A DNA stretch of 64,000 bases, from the NCBI RefSeq assembly GCF_050717545.1, contig NZ_JBOITN010000017.1:1-64000 (forward strand), given 5' to 3'. The position numbers were made by a program, and so were the translations under genes. The notes under the pieces were generated by a model, which ran no database searches, was not told the origin of the DNA, and saw nothing but the letters and a program-made list of their open reading frames with translations. This document shows positions 32,762 to 41,419 of this stretch, in pieces; position 1 is the stretch's first letter; each line of letters opens with the position of its first letter. Source of the DNA: Clostridium_AD sp050717545. Lineage in GTDB: Bacteria > Bacillota > Clostridia > Clostridiales > Clostridiaceae.

Positions 32762-34504
32762 ATGGAGCAAGTTATAAAAAAATTATGTAACATGACTAAA
32801 GGAGACGAAAAGTGGTTTCAACTTTATGATAGAGCACAAGATTTTACATATAAAGTGAATGACGATAAATTACTATGCCTTCCATATGTAAGAGACCTTG
32901 AATTGTTTGAATATCAAATAAAAACTGTAAAAGCTGCAATTAATAGATTTAAAGGTAGAGTGCTTTTCTGCGATGAAGTTGGTCTTGGTAAAACTGTTGA
33001 AGCGGGAATGACTATGATGGAATATATAACTCGTGGACTTGCACGAAAGATACTAATTATTGTACCACCTTCTCTTGTTGAGCAATGGTACACTGAAATG
33101 AAAAGAAAGTTTAATTTAGATTTTATAAAAGCATATGACCCAGAATTTAAAAATATGGGAGATGTGGCATGGGGATATTACGATAAAGTAATTGTGTCTA
33201 TTGCTACTGCAAAAAGACAAAATCATAGTAGTATAATAGCTAAGATTCATTATGATCTTGTTATTGTAGATGAAGCACACCATTTAAAAAATCGAACTAC
33301 AACTGCCTGGAAGTTCGTAAATACTCTCCAAAAGAAATATATATTCCTCTTAACAGCAACTCCAGTTCAAAATAAACTTGAAGAGTTATATAATCTTATA
33401 ACGTTATTAAAACCTGGTCAGCTTAAAACCTATACTTATTTTAAAAATAACTTTATAGGAGATAAGGAAGGTATACAAGCAAAGAATGTGGATAGATTAA
33501 GAAGTTTACTATCTGGTGTTATGATAAGAAATAAAAGAAGCGATGTAGATATAAAATTTACGAAAAGAACGGCAATTACATATAGCGTGAATTTATTAAA
33601 AGAAGAGATAAAGCTTTATGATGATATAAGTATGTTTATTCGTGAAAAATACATAAGTAAAAATAATAGTGTACTTACACGGTTTACGTTAAAAAATCTT
33701 CAAGAACAAATGGGAAGTAGCATTTATGCTGCAATTCCTACACTTAAAAGATATGCTGAGGATGAAAGGCTTACAAGCGATGAGAAAAGCATTGTTAGTG
33801 AATTTAGTAATAGGGCAGAGAATCTAATAATCAATGAATCATACTCAAATGCAAAAATAAAACAAATGCATAATATCATAAAAGAGGTAAATGATAAAGT
33901 GCTCATATTTACAAAATATAAGGTTACGCAGAAATTCATAGTAGAATATCTTCAAAACGAAGGATATCTTGTTGCAGAATTTCATGGTGGTCTTAAAAGA
34001 AAAGAAAAGGAAGAACAAGTTGCATACTTTAAAGAAAAAGCTCAAATTTTTGTATGTACTGAAGCAGGCGGGGAAGGACGGAATTTACAATTTTGTAATG
34101 TTATGATTAATTATGATTTACCGTGGAATCCTATGGCAATAGAACAAAGGATAGGAAGGATACATCGTGTAGGACAAACTAGAGATGTCTATGTGTATAA
34201 TTTAGCAGCTCAAAACACCGTTGAACATTATATACTTGAACTTTTAGATAAGAAAATAAACATGTTTGAACTGGTTATAGGTGAAGTAGACATGATTTTA
34301 GGAGATATCGAAGAGGAAACTGAATTTTCCCAAATTATTATGGACACTTGGGTTAATGCAGAGACAATGAAAGATATGGATGAGCAAATAGATAAATTAG
34401 GAGAAAAACTTCTTGAAAATAAGAAAAAGTATATTAAAATGCAGGAGCTTGATGAGGGTTTATTCGGAAATTCTTTTAATTCAGATAATATAGAGGAGAA
34501 TTAA
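32762..34504 (+). CDS. SNF2/RapA-like DEAD/DEAH-box helicase
   Basis: 580 residues with all the SNF2 ATPase motifs: motif I DEVGLGKT (71-78), Ia IIVPPSLVEQWYTEM, II DEAH (170-173) in VIVDEAHHLKN, III LTATPVQN, V TEAGGEGRNLQF and VI QRIGRIHRVGQTRDV near 465. Such proteins move along duplex DNA and remodel protein-DNA or RNA polymerase complexes. There is no N-terminal RapA Tudor-like region. It overlaps nothing but sits 2 bases before the next gene, which suggests a translation-coupled pair, like the Bacillus yqhH-yqhG neighbours. Confidence 0.9.
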   Translation: MEQVIKKLCNMTKGDEKWFQLYDRAQDFTYKVNDDKLLCLPYVRDLELFEYQIKTVKAAINRFKGRVLFCDEVGLGKTVEAGMTMMEYITRGLARKILIIVPPSLVEQWYTEMKRKFNLDFIKAYDPEFKNMGDVAWGYYDKVIVSIATAKRQNHSSIIAKIHYDLVIVDEAHHLKNRTTTAWKFVNTLQKKYIFLLTATPVQNKLEELYNLITLLKPGQLKTYTYFKNNFIGDKEGIQAKNVDRLRSLLSGVMIRNKRSDVDIKFTKRTAITYSVNLLKEEIKLYDDISMFIREKYISKNNSVLTRFTLKNLQEQMGSSIYAAIPTLKRYAEDERLTSDEKSIVSEFSNRAENLIINESYSNAKIKQMHNIIKEVNDKVLIFTKYKVTQKFIVEYLQNEGYLVAEFHGGLKRKEKEEQVAYFKEKAQIFVCTEAGGEGRNLQFCNVMINYDLPWNPMAIEQRIGRIHRVGQTRDVYVYNLAAQNTVEHYILELLDKKINMFELVIGEVDMILGDIEEETEFSQIIMDTWVNAETMKDMDEQIDKLGEKLLENKKKYIKMQELDEGLFGNSFNSDNIEEN

Positions 34505-34506
34505 TT

Positions 34507-35457
34507 ATGGGACTTCAAAATTTTGTTATAGAAGTAATACAAGCAATAGGAGGTGAGGTAGAACTCTTAGAATACTCTTTGTGTTACGCTATGATACCCG
34601 AGGAATATAGTTATATATTTAATGGAAAGACTGAAATTTTATTAGCTTTTGATTTTGAAGTAGCAGAGGAAAATCCTGAATCTGAGTTTGTAACATTTGG
34701 AAGTTTTGTACTTGACAAAATAATGAACATAGCTAGCATAAAAGCAATAAGCACAGTGCGTTGTATTATTGCAGATAATATTTCATTATCCAAAGCTGAA
34801 GAAAAAATAAAAAGATATTTTGGTATTGACAGAGGAACTATGAAAATATTAGATGAGCAAGGTGTGATGGGAAGATGGATATGTTTTAATTATAGAGTCG
34901 GATATACATCGGAGGAGAGATTAGAAGAACTAAGAGATGTATGGATAAATCTTCAAAATGGTGAAGTAGACAATGAAATTAGAGAAAATAAAAACAGTTT
35001 ATATATTGAAAATAATCCTCAATATAATTATAAACTTCCATTTCAAGTTGATACAATTAAGGCTTTTGAAAAAGCTTATGAAGAGATAAATGTGATAACT
35101 AAAGAAAGTAGTAGTAAAGTTATTAATAGGTTAGAATTTAATAGAGAAATCACAAGAATTGATGAATATTATGATGAAATAGAGAAAGAAAATTTAAAAC
35201 TAATGCAGCGAAAAGGCATAACAGAAAAAAGGAAAAGTGAACTATTGGAAAAATGTGATTCATACAAACTTGAGAGAGAAAAACAAAAGAGTGAGATGAT
35301 AAATAAATACACTGTAGATGTTGATATTTCTTTGGATTATGGTGTTGTGTATATAATTCCTTTGATTGAATATGATGTTGAGATTATATCAAGAGGGAAT
35401 AAGGATACAAAAAAAGTGTACTATAATCCAGTATTGAAATGTTTTTGTGAGGATTAA
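34507..35457 (+). CDS. YqhG-like protein with a C-terminal coiled coil, partner of the SNF2 helicase
   Basis: 316 residues, ATG behind GAGGAG. The first 160 residues contain FVTFGSFVLDKIMNIA and GRWICFNYRVGYTSEERLEE, resembling in order and wording the Bacillus YqhG proteins encoded next to the SNF2 helicase YqhH. Residues about 200-275 are strongly coiled-coil (ITRIDEYYDEIEKENLKLMQ, then KRKSELLEKC), and a short beta-rich tail follows. No function is known for this pair. Compared with YqhG (about 260 residues) this one is longer at the C-terminus. YqhG assignment is by eye. Confidence 0.6.
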   Translation: MGLQNFVIEVIQAIGGEVELLEYSLCYAMIPEEYSYIFNGKTEILLAFDFEVAEENPESEFVTFGSFVLDKIMNIASIKAISTVRCIIADNISLSKAEEKIKRYFGIDRGTMKILDEQGVMGRWICFNYRVGYTSEERLEELRDVWINLQNGEVDNEIRENKNSLYIENNPQYNYKLPFQVDTIKAFEKAYEEINVITKESSSKVINRLEFNREITRIDEYYDEIEKENLKLMQRKGITEKRKSELLEKCDSYKLEREKQKSEMINKYTVDVDISLDYGVVYIIPLIEYDVEIISRGNKDTKKVYYNPVLKCFCED

Positions 35458-35625
35458 TAAATTTATAAATACGCCTGTAGAAAATGTATCGCTTGATGCT
35501 CCATTAAGGTAAATGTGAGCTAAAAAACATTTATCCAAAATAATATAAAGTTTTCAACTTTTTAAACGAAGTATTAAGTGAAGTACTAAATAAAACATAC
35601 TAAAAACTTTAATGGAGATGATTTT

Positions 35626-36468
35626 ATGAGAGTTAATAAGAATATGGCATCTTTAAATATATATAAAGCATACAGTAAGAATCTTACTAAACAAAATTTA
35701 TCACTTGGGAGGATATCTTCTGGTATTAAAATAAATAGTTCAAAGGATAATCCTAATGCAATTGCACAAAGCGAGAGATTTAGAATGCAGGTAAGAGGAC
35801 TTCAAATGGCGGCAAGAAATACTCAAGATGGAGTTAGCATGCTTCAAACTGCAGAAGGTGGTCTTGAGGGGATAACTAGTAGTCTGCAGAGAGTTCGTGA
35901 GTTGTTAGTTCAAGCTGGAGGAACTACAACAGAGTCGGATAAAGCAAATATTCAAATGGAAATAGACCAAATGCTAGATGGAACAGACGACATGGCTAAT
36001 AATACTGAATTTAATGGAGTTAAGCTTTTATCTGGTGGTGCAAATGATGGCAGTGATAATATAACAATGGTTACGGGAGCTACTGTAGGAGAAAAAATAG
36101 ACATACCAAGATTTGATTTAACTACAACTGGCTTAAAACTTAAGGATGCTAGCGGAGTGATAGTAGATGTGAACAATATAGATGATGCGCTGAAACTTGT
36201 AGATGATGCTCTCGATACTGTTCTAAGTTCAAGAAGCAAATTTGGAGCGTTAGAAAATAGATTTGAAAGTACTTATAATTCTATAATTGATATATCAGAT
36301 AAAGTAGAAACCGCTGAAAGTAGTATAAGAGACACAGATTTAGCTGCGGAAATGATGGAGTATTCTAAGTCAAATATTTTAGTGGAAGCAGGAAATGCAA
36401 TGATGGCTCAATCAAATAAATTACCACAGGATGCACTAAGAATTTTAGAGAACGTTAGAAGTAGGTAA
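35626..36468 (+). CDS. Second, divergent flagellin
   Basis: 280 residues with intact flagellin ends (MRVNKNMASLNIYKAYSKNL, LSLGRISSGIKINSSKDNPN; C-terminal TAESSIRDTDLAAEMMEYSK and MMAQSNKLPQDALRIL) but a short, less Ser/Thr-rich centre (about 130-190). Differences throughout from Hag at 22019 rule out recent copying. It lacks the long CsrA-site leader; the ribosome binding site is GGAGATG. It could be a minor filament or hook-proximal flagellin. A separate transcript, since a terminator follows it. Confidence 0.9.
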   Translation: MRVNKNMASLNIYKAYSKNLTKQNLSLGRISSGIKINSSKDNPNAIAQSERFRMQVRGLQMAARNTQDGVSMLQTAEGGLEGITSSLQRVRELLVQAGGTTTESDKANIQMEIDQMLDGTDDMANNTEFNGVKLLSGGANDGSDNITMVTGATVGEKIDIPRFDLTTTGLKLKDASGVIVDVNNIDDALKLVDDALDTVLSSRSKFGALENRFESTYNSIIDISDKVETAESSIRDTDLAAEMMEYSKSNILVEAGNAMMAQSNKLPQDALRILENVRSR

Positions 36469-36506
36469 AGAACTTAGTATCTTTGAGTTCTTTTTATTTT
36501 TTTGTT
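36467..36506 (+). terminator. Terminator after the second flagellin
   Basis: AAAGAACT (36467-36474) pairs with AGTTCTTT (36486-36493), followed by a long T-rich run. The stem overlaps the stop codon. Confidence 0.8.
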
Positions 36507-36577
36507 CTATTTATTTTGGGAATTTATTAGAGACGCTGAATTATCTTTAATTTATATAGGATAAAACAACTAATATA

Positions 36578-36605
36578 TAGACATATTACAACATTAATGT
36601 ATAAT
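36578..36605 (+). promoter_or_regulatory. Possible sigma-A promoter of the flgB operon
   Basis: TAGACA at 36578-36583, a 16-base spacer and a perfect TATAAT at 36600-36605, about 300 bases before flgB. The remaining gap (36506-36902) shows no ORF and no sigma-D-type site. An early-class operon with a housekeeping promoter would fit. Confidence 0.45.
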
Positions 36606-36902
36606 ATAATTATGCAATGTAAACAATGAATGAACAGTATAAAAATTATATCAAGATAAACATATCCCTTTAAACAAGCACTTTAACAGTGAATTATGTC
36701 GCTTTGAATTTGTAAGTTAATGTATTTAATAAAAAATAATTAAAAAAATGTTCACACTGATAAGCAAGTAGTATATACTAATGGTAGCACACTGGGATAT
36801 ATTACTTTTAGAAACAAATTTAGCTATATAAAGTAAAATTATAGATATAAAGAAGGAATTTATCATTTTGTGTCTAATTAATAGGTTAAGGGAGATGGAA
36901 CG

Positions 36903-37307
36903 GTGAATATAGTTGGAAGTTCTACAGGGGACGCTACTTATAATTTATTAAAGAAAAGCATGGACGCTTCAGCACTAAGAGGTAAAGTTATTGCAAATAA
37001 TGTTGCCAACATCAATACTGAAAATTATAAAAAACTTTATGTTACATTTGAGGAGACTTTAAATGATAACATGGGATTAAATAAAATGAAAACCGATAAT
37101 GATAAACATATGCAAGCTGGTAGTAGTACTGGAGATATAACCGTGCAAAGGGATGAAAATACTAGCATGAGGCAAGATGGTAATAATGTAGATATAGACT
37201 TAGAAATGACAAATCAAGCGGCAAACACACTGATGTTTAATGCATTGGTTCAACAGGCGAGTAGTAAAATTTCACTTACTAGTTACATTATCGGGGGAGG
37301 GAAATAG
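36903..37307 (+). CDS. flgB: Proximal rod protein FlgB
   Basis: 134 residues, GTG start behind AAGGGAGATGG. Rod-family N-terminus (LLKKSMDASALRGKVIANNV, ANINTENYKK) and C-terminus (DIDLEMTNQAANTLMFNALV). First gene of the basal-body run flgB-flgC-fliE-fliF-fliG. Confidence 0.93.
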   Translation: MNIVGSSTGDATYNLLKKSMDASALRGKVIANNVANINTENYKKLYVTFEETLNDNMGLNKMKTDNDKHMQAGSSTGDITVQRDENTSMRQDGNNVDIDLEMTNQAANTLMFNALVQQASSKISLTSYIIGGGK

Positions 37308-37313
37308 TAGATT

Positions 37314-37748
37314 ATGAATGATGCATTTATGGGAATGAGAATAAGTTCAAGTGGACTAACGGCAGAAAGACTAAGAATGGATACAATAGCTTCTAATGTA
37401 GCAAATGCAACAACTACAAGGGGAGAAAATGGAAAACCATACATAAGAAAGATAGCAGTATTTCAAGAAAACTTGGAAAAGGAAATAGATAAATCTACTG
37501 GTACATATAAGACAAGCTTTAAAGGTGTTAAGGCTGTTGGTGTTGTTGATGATCAGTCACCTTTAAGGAGAGTATATAATCCATCACATGCAGATGCAGA
37601 TGCGGATGGATACGTGACTATGCCTAATGTAAATATTATGAATGAAATGGCGGATATGATTGCATCTACAAGAGCTTATGAGGCAAATGTAAATTCTATA
37701 AATGCTCAAAAAAGTATGTTTTCTAAGGCTTTAGAAATAGGTAAATAG
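37314..37748 (+). CDS. flgC: Proximal rod protein FlgC
   Basis: 144 residues: the N-terminal MRISSSGLTAERLRMDTIAS, NVANATTTRG and the C-terminal MPNVNIMNEMADMIASTRAY, EANVNSINAQKSMFSKALEI are the standard FlgC ends. Six bases after flgB. Forms part of the rod with FlgB, FlgF and FlgG. Confidence 0.94.
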   Translation: MNDAFMGMRISSSGLTAERLRMDTIASNVANATTTRGENGKPYIRKIAVFQENLEKEIDKSTGTYKTSFKGVKAVGVVDDQSPLRRVYNPSHADADADGYVTMPNVNIMNEMADMIASTRAYEANVNSINAQKSMFSKALEIGK

Positions 37749-37759
37749 GAGGGCGTTTT

Positions 37760-38074
37760 ATGAATATTAATGCGAGTATCAATAATACAGGTGTAAACAG
37801 TGCATCAACACTTAATGGTGTTAATAAAAATGATTCAATTGGTAGTGCGACGGGAACCAGTTTCTTGGATACTTTAAAAGAAAAATTAGATGAAGTTAAT
37901 GTTAAACAAATAGATGCAGATAATCTTACTCAAAAGTTTATAAAGGGTGAAGAAACGGATGTACATAAGGTTATGTTGTCTACAGCAGAAGCTAAGCTGT
38001 CACTCGAAATGGCAGTGCAAATTCGAAATAAACTTGTAGATGCCTATGATGCATTTAATAGAATGCAGGTATAG
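37760..38074 (+). CDS. fliE: Hook-basal body complex protein FliE
   Basis: 104 residues. Polar N-terminal half, then the FliE core (FLDTLKEKLDEVNVKQIDAD, TEDVHKVMLSTAEAKLSLEM-like wording, QIRNKLVDAYDAFNRMQV). FliE links the MS ring to the rod and is the first export substrate. Ribosome binding site AGGAGG. Confidence 0.93.
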   Translation: MNINASINNTGVNSASTLNGVNKNDSIGSATGTSFLDTLKEKLDEVNVKQIDADNLTQKFIKGEETDVHKVMLSTAEAKLSLEMAVQIRNKLVDAYDAFNRMQV

Positions 38075-38088
38075 AAAGGGAGCACAAT

Positions 38089-39651
38089 ATGGGCAAGCTA
38101 CTTGAAATGAGAAATAAATTCTCGCAAGGCTGGGGTAATTTAAGTAAAAACAAAAAAATAGCCTATAGTATACTTGCGGGCGTTATTATAATAGCTCTTG
38201 GCTCGTTTATAGTAGCAGCATCGCAAACTAAATATGATGTGTTATTTTCAAATATGACAGAAGAGGATTCAGGAGCTATTTTAACAAAACTAGATGAAAA
38301 AAAAGTTTCATATAAGGTAACAGGTACTTCTATATTAGTACCTAAAGCAGATATTGATAGCCTTAGAATGCAACTTATGTCAGAAGTCACTATGACAAAT
38401 GGAAGCCAAGGATTTGAACTCTTTGATTCGAGTAAAATGGCGCCAACGGATACAGAAACTAAAATCATGTACCAAAGGGCTCTATCTGGAGAAATTGAAA
38501 GGGCTATTAAGTCTTTTTCGGAAATTGAAGGGTCTAAGGTTAATTTAGTTTTACCAGATAGCACAGCTTTCGTTAAAGAAACGGAACCTGCTAGTGCATC
38601 AGTAGTTTTAATACTTAAATCAGGGACTAAACTTAATGATTCACAAGTGAAAGCAATAGTTGCACTTTTAACGGGTGCTGTTGAGAATCTTCCTAAGGAA
38701 AATGTAAGCATTATATCTGATAAATTTGTCCTTTTAACAGAGGGATTATATGACGAGGAAGACGTTACTGTAACGAAATCTACAGGAGATCAACAAGAGT
38801 TAAAAGCTCAAGTTGAAAAGGCTTTAGAAGCAAAAATAATGAAAGTCCTAGAGCCTATATATAAAGATGGAGTGAAGGTTTCTGTCAATTCAGAGCTTGA
38901 TTTTGATGCAATTACTAAGAATAGTGTTACATATGACCCTAAGGGGGGAGTAATTGTAAGTTCAAATGATAATGAAACATGGAATGGAGGCACTAGCACA
39001 GGGCTATCAACTAGCCCTGTAGATGCAGCTGCCCAAAACACTTCACCTACAACTACTAAAGATGGGAATATAGTTAATAAAGAAGGCACAAAAAACTATG
39101 AAAATTCAAAAACAGAGGAAAATGTTGTGCAGGCACCTGGAGGAATTAAGAAACTTACTACTTCAGTTGTACTAGATGGTAATCTGGACCAAGCTACTAG
39201 AACTTCTGTAAATAATTTAGTTGCGCAAGCTATAGGGTATTCTGGGACTAGAGGAGACACTATAAGTATAGAAGGACTGAATTTTGATTCTGTTAGTAAA
39301 AAAGCGGCGGAGCAATCTTTGCTTGATATTGAAAACGCAGATGCAGCGGCTGCAAAGAAATTATTATACACTCGCATTGCATATGGAGCATTAGCTATTA
39401 TGTTATTTATTATAGTGTTAGTTGCAATTCGTAGATCTAGTAAGAAGACACAGGCTGTTCCAAAGGGTATTGATATGATTATAAGTGATAATATAGATCC
39501 AAAGGTTGAAGAAAAATTTGAGCCTATTGAATTTGGAGGCAAGTCTAAAAAAGCTCGGATGGAGGATGAAGTTAAGAAGTATGCAGCAGATAAACCAGAA
39601 CAAGTTGCAGACATAATCAAGTCCTGGCTGTCAGATGATGAGAGGGGATAA
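38089..39651 (+). CDS. fliF: MS-ring protein FliF
   Basis: 520 residues. Two membrane helices frame the ring-building motif domains: TM1 about 25-45 (IAYSILAGVIIIALGSFIVA) and TM2 about 425-450 (IAYGALAIMLFIIVLVAI). Between them are FliF/YscJ-type segments (YDVLFSNMTEEDSGAILTKL, SLRMQLMSEV, VNLVLPDSTAFVKE). The C-terminal tail (DEVKKYAADKPEQVADIIKS, then WL) binds FliG. Directly coupled to fliG, 3 bases on. Confidence 0.94.
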   Translation: MGKLLEMRNKFSQGWGNLSKNKKIAYSILAGVIIIALGSFIVAASQTKYDVLFSNMTEEDSGAILTKLDEKKVSYKVTGTSILVPKADIDSLRMQLMSEVTMTNGSQGFELFDSSKMAPTDTETKIMYQRALSGEIERAIKSFSEIEGSKVNLVLPDSTAFVKETEPASASVVLILKSGTKLNDSQVKAIVALLTGAVENLPKENVSIISDKFVLLTEGLYDEEDVTVTKSTGDQQELKAQVEKALEAKIMKVLEPIYKDGVKVSVNSELDFDAITKNSVTYDPKGGVIVSSNDNETWNGGTSTGLSTSPVDAAAQNTSPTTTKDGNIVNKEGTKNYENSKTEENVVQAPGGIKKLTTSVVLDGNLDQATRTSVNNLVAQAIGYSGTRGDTISIEGLNFDSVSKKAAEQSLLDIENADAAAAKKLLYTRIAYGALAIMLFIIVLVAIRRSSKKTQAVPKGIDMIISDNIDPKVEEKFEPIEFGGKSKKARMEDEVKKYAADKPEQVADIIKSWLSDDERG

Positions 39652-39654
39652 ATA

Positions 39655-40668
39655 GTGGCTAAAGGTGATAAACTTACAGGGATTCAGAAGGCAGCTATAT
39701 TATTTATAACTTTAGGGCCGGATGCTTCATCTGGTATATTAAAAAAATTACCGGAAAAAGATATTCAAAAGATAATCTATGAAATTGCAAATATAACTTC
39801 AGTTAAATCTGATCAAAAGCAAATAATTCTAGATGAATTTATGGAAATGAATAAGGCAAAGGATTTCATTTTAGAGGGTGGAATTGAATACGCTAAGAAC
39901 CTGCTTTCGAAAGCACTTGGTTCTCAAAAAGCAAAGGATATATTGGATAAGGTTATGGAAGAGACTCAGAGGTATAGACCTTTCGCTATTTTAAGGAAGG
40001 CGGATGCAACTCAACTTTTAAATGTTATTGTTAACGAACATCCGCAAACAATTGCCCTTATTATGTGTTATATGCAGGCAGATAAAGCAGCTCAGATAAT
40101 GGCAGCGCTACCTCTAGATTTGCAAAGTGAGGTATCATATAGAATTGCAACTATGAGCAATATTTCTCCTATGGTTATTAAAGAAATCGAAAATGTTTTA
40201 AATGGAAAATTATCCTCTGTAATTAGAACAGATACTACTGTGATTGGTGGAGTTGAATCACTAGTGGATATTTTAAATCAAGTAGATAGGACCACAGAAA
40301 AGAACATTACCGAAGGGCTTGAAAGAGAAGATGGTGAACTTGCAGAACAAATTAAAAACTCTATGTTCGTATTTGAAGATATTATCACATTGGATGATGT
40401 ATCTATACAAAGATTCTTAAGAGAAATAGATGCGAAGGACTTATCGCTTGCATTAAAGGGATGCTCAGAAGAAGTTACAAATATTATATTTAAAAATCAA
40501 TCTAAGAGAGCTGCTGTATCTTTAAGAGAAGATATGGAATTCTTAGGACCAGTCAGACTTGTGGATGTTGAAAAAGCACAACAGAAGATTGTTGGTGTTT
40601 TAAGAAGACTAGATGAAGCTGGAGAAATTGTGCTCTCTAGGGGTGGTGAGAATGCAATTGTCTTTTAA
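39655..40668 (+). CDS. fliG: Motor switch protein FliG
   Basis: 337 residues, GTG start. N-terminal, middle and C-terminal FliG domains are readable: LTGIQKAAILFITLGPDASS, LNVIVNEHPQTIALIMCYMQ (with the EHPQ motif) and the charged torque helix SMFVFEDIITLDDVSIQRFL, LREIDAKDLSLALKG. It couples MotA to the rotor. The fliH start lies inside its 3' end. Confidence 0.95.
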   Translation: MAKGDKLTGIQKAAILFITLGPDASSGILKKLPEKDIQKIIYEIANITSVKSDQKQIILDEFMEMNKAKDFILEGGIEYAKNLLSKALGSQKAKDILDKVMEETQRYRPFAILRKADATQLLNVIVNEHPQTIALIMCYMQADKAAQIMAALPLDLQSEVSYRIATMSNISPMVIKEIENVLNGKLSSVIRTDTTVIGGVESLVDILNQVDRTTEKNITEGLEREDGELAEQIKNSMFVFEDIITLDDVSIQRFLREIDAKDLSLALKGCSEEVTNIIFKNQSKRAAVSLREDMEFLGPVRLVDVEKAQQKIVGVLRRLDEAGEIVLSRGGENAIVF

Positions 40669-41398
40669 AGTAATAAAAAACTCAAGAGTTACAGCACATG
40701 GTCATAGTGAAATAAACACCCAGTTAAGTGAGACTTGTGTAATTTTAACTAACGAAGAGAATGAGGCTAGCAATATCGCTAACATGGAAAGTTATCAAAA
40801 TATTGCTAGCAATATATTAGACAATGCACGTCTCGAAGGACGAAAAATCATTTCAAAGGCCTATGTAGATGCAGAAGATACGAAAATAAAAGCATATAAA
40901 GAAGGGCTTGAAAAAGGCAGTAAGGAAGGTTACGATAATGCTTATAATGAAGCTATTGGTGCAGCAATGGAAGAAGCGACTAGTGTGAGAGCAAAAGCCG
41001 ATTTCATATTAACTAAAGCAAAAGCTGAATATAATGCTTACTTAATAGAAAAAGAAAATCATATAAAAGCTTTAATTGTAAATATAGCAGAAAGTATATT
41101 AAAGAAAGAAGTAACACAGGCCGATGCTCTAAATGAAATGATTTTTAACACTCTAAAAGCTGAAAGAAATATAAAGCTATATATTATTAAAATTAATAAT
41201 TCTCATTTTGAAATGGTAAAAAGCCAGGTTGAAAACTTTAAAGCAAAACTTGCTTTTCAAGGAGATATTTTCGTAATAGAGGATGACTTTTTAGATGATG
41301 AGACTGCCGTTATTGAAAAAGAAACTGGTAAAAGCATTTTAAGTATACAATATGGCATAGAAAAAATAGTAGAGCTTATGCGTGAAGAACAAATATAA
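40652..41398 (+). CDS. fliH: Flagellar export ATPase regulator FliH
   Basis: 248 residues from ATG 40652, which overlaps the last 17 bases of fliG and has AGGGGTGGTGAG before it; an upstream in-frame ATG at 40613 would run further into fliG and has no binding site. Long charged helical N-terminal half (ISKAYVDAEDTKIKAYKEGL, KGSKEGYDNAYNEAIGAAME with Gly spaced by three, as in the FliH GxxxG region) and a C-terminal NIAESILKKEVTQ segment. Binds FliI as a dimer. Confidence 0.88.
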   Translation: MQLSFKVIKNSRVTAHGHSEINTQLSETCVILTNEENEASNIANMESYQNIASNILDNARLEGRKIISKAYVDAEDTKIKAYKEGLEKGSKEGYDNAYNEAIGAAMEEATSVRAKADFILTKAKAEYNAYLIEKENHIKALIVNIAESILKKEVTQADALNEMIFNTLKAERNIKLYIIKINNSHFEMVKSQVENFKAKLAFQGDIFVIEDDFLDDETAVIEKETGKSILSIQYGIEKIVELMREEQI

Positions 41399-41419
41399 AC
41401 ATAGAAAGGGGAAATCATT

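Noticed and set aside
35540..35600. Sigma-D promoter for the second flagellin (TAAA with ACGAAGTA)
   Set aside because: Spacer is 16 and the -10 matches at too few positions to support.
35458..35625. A diverged third copy of the 59-bp repeat (CTCCATTAAGGTAAATGTGA near 35500)
   Set aside because: Resemblance is limited to about 20 positions with several differences; could be chance in AT-rich DNA.
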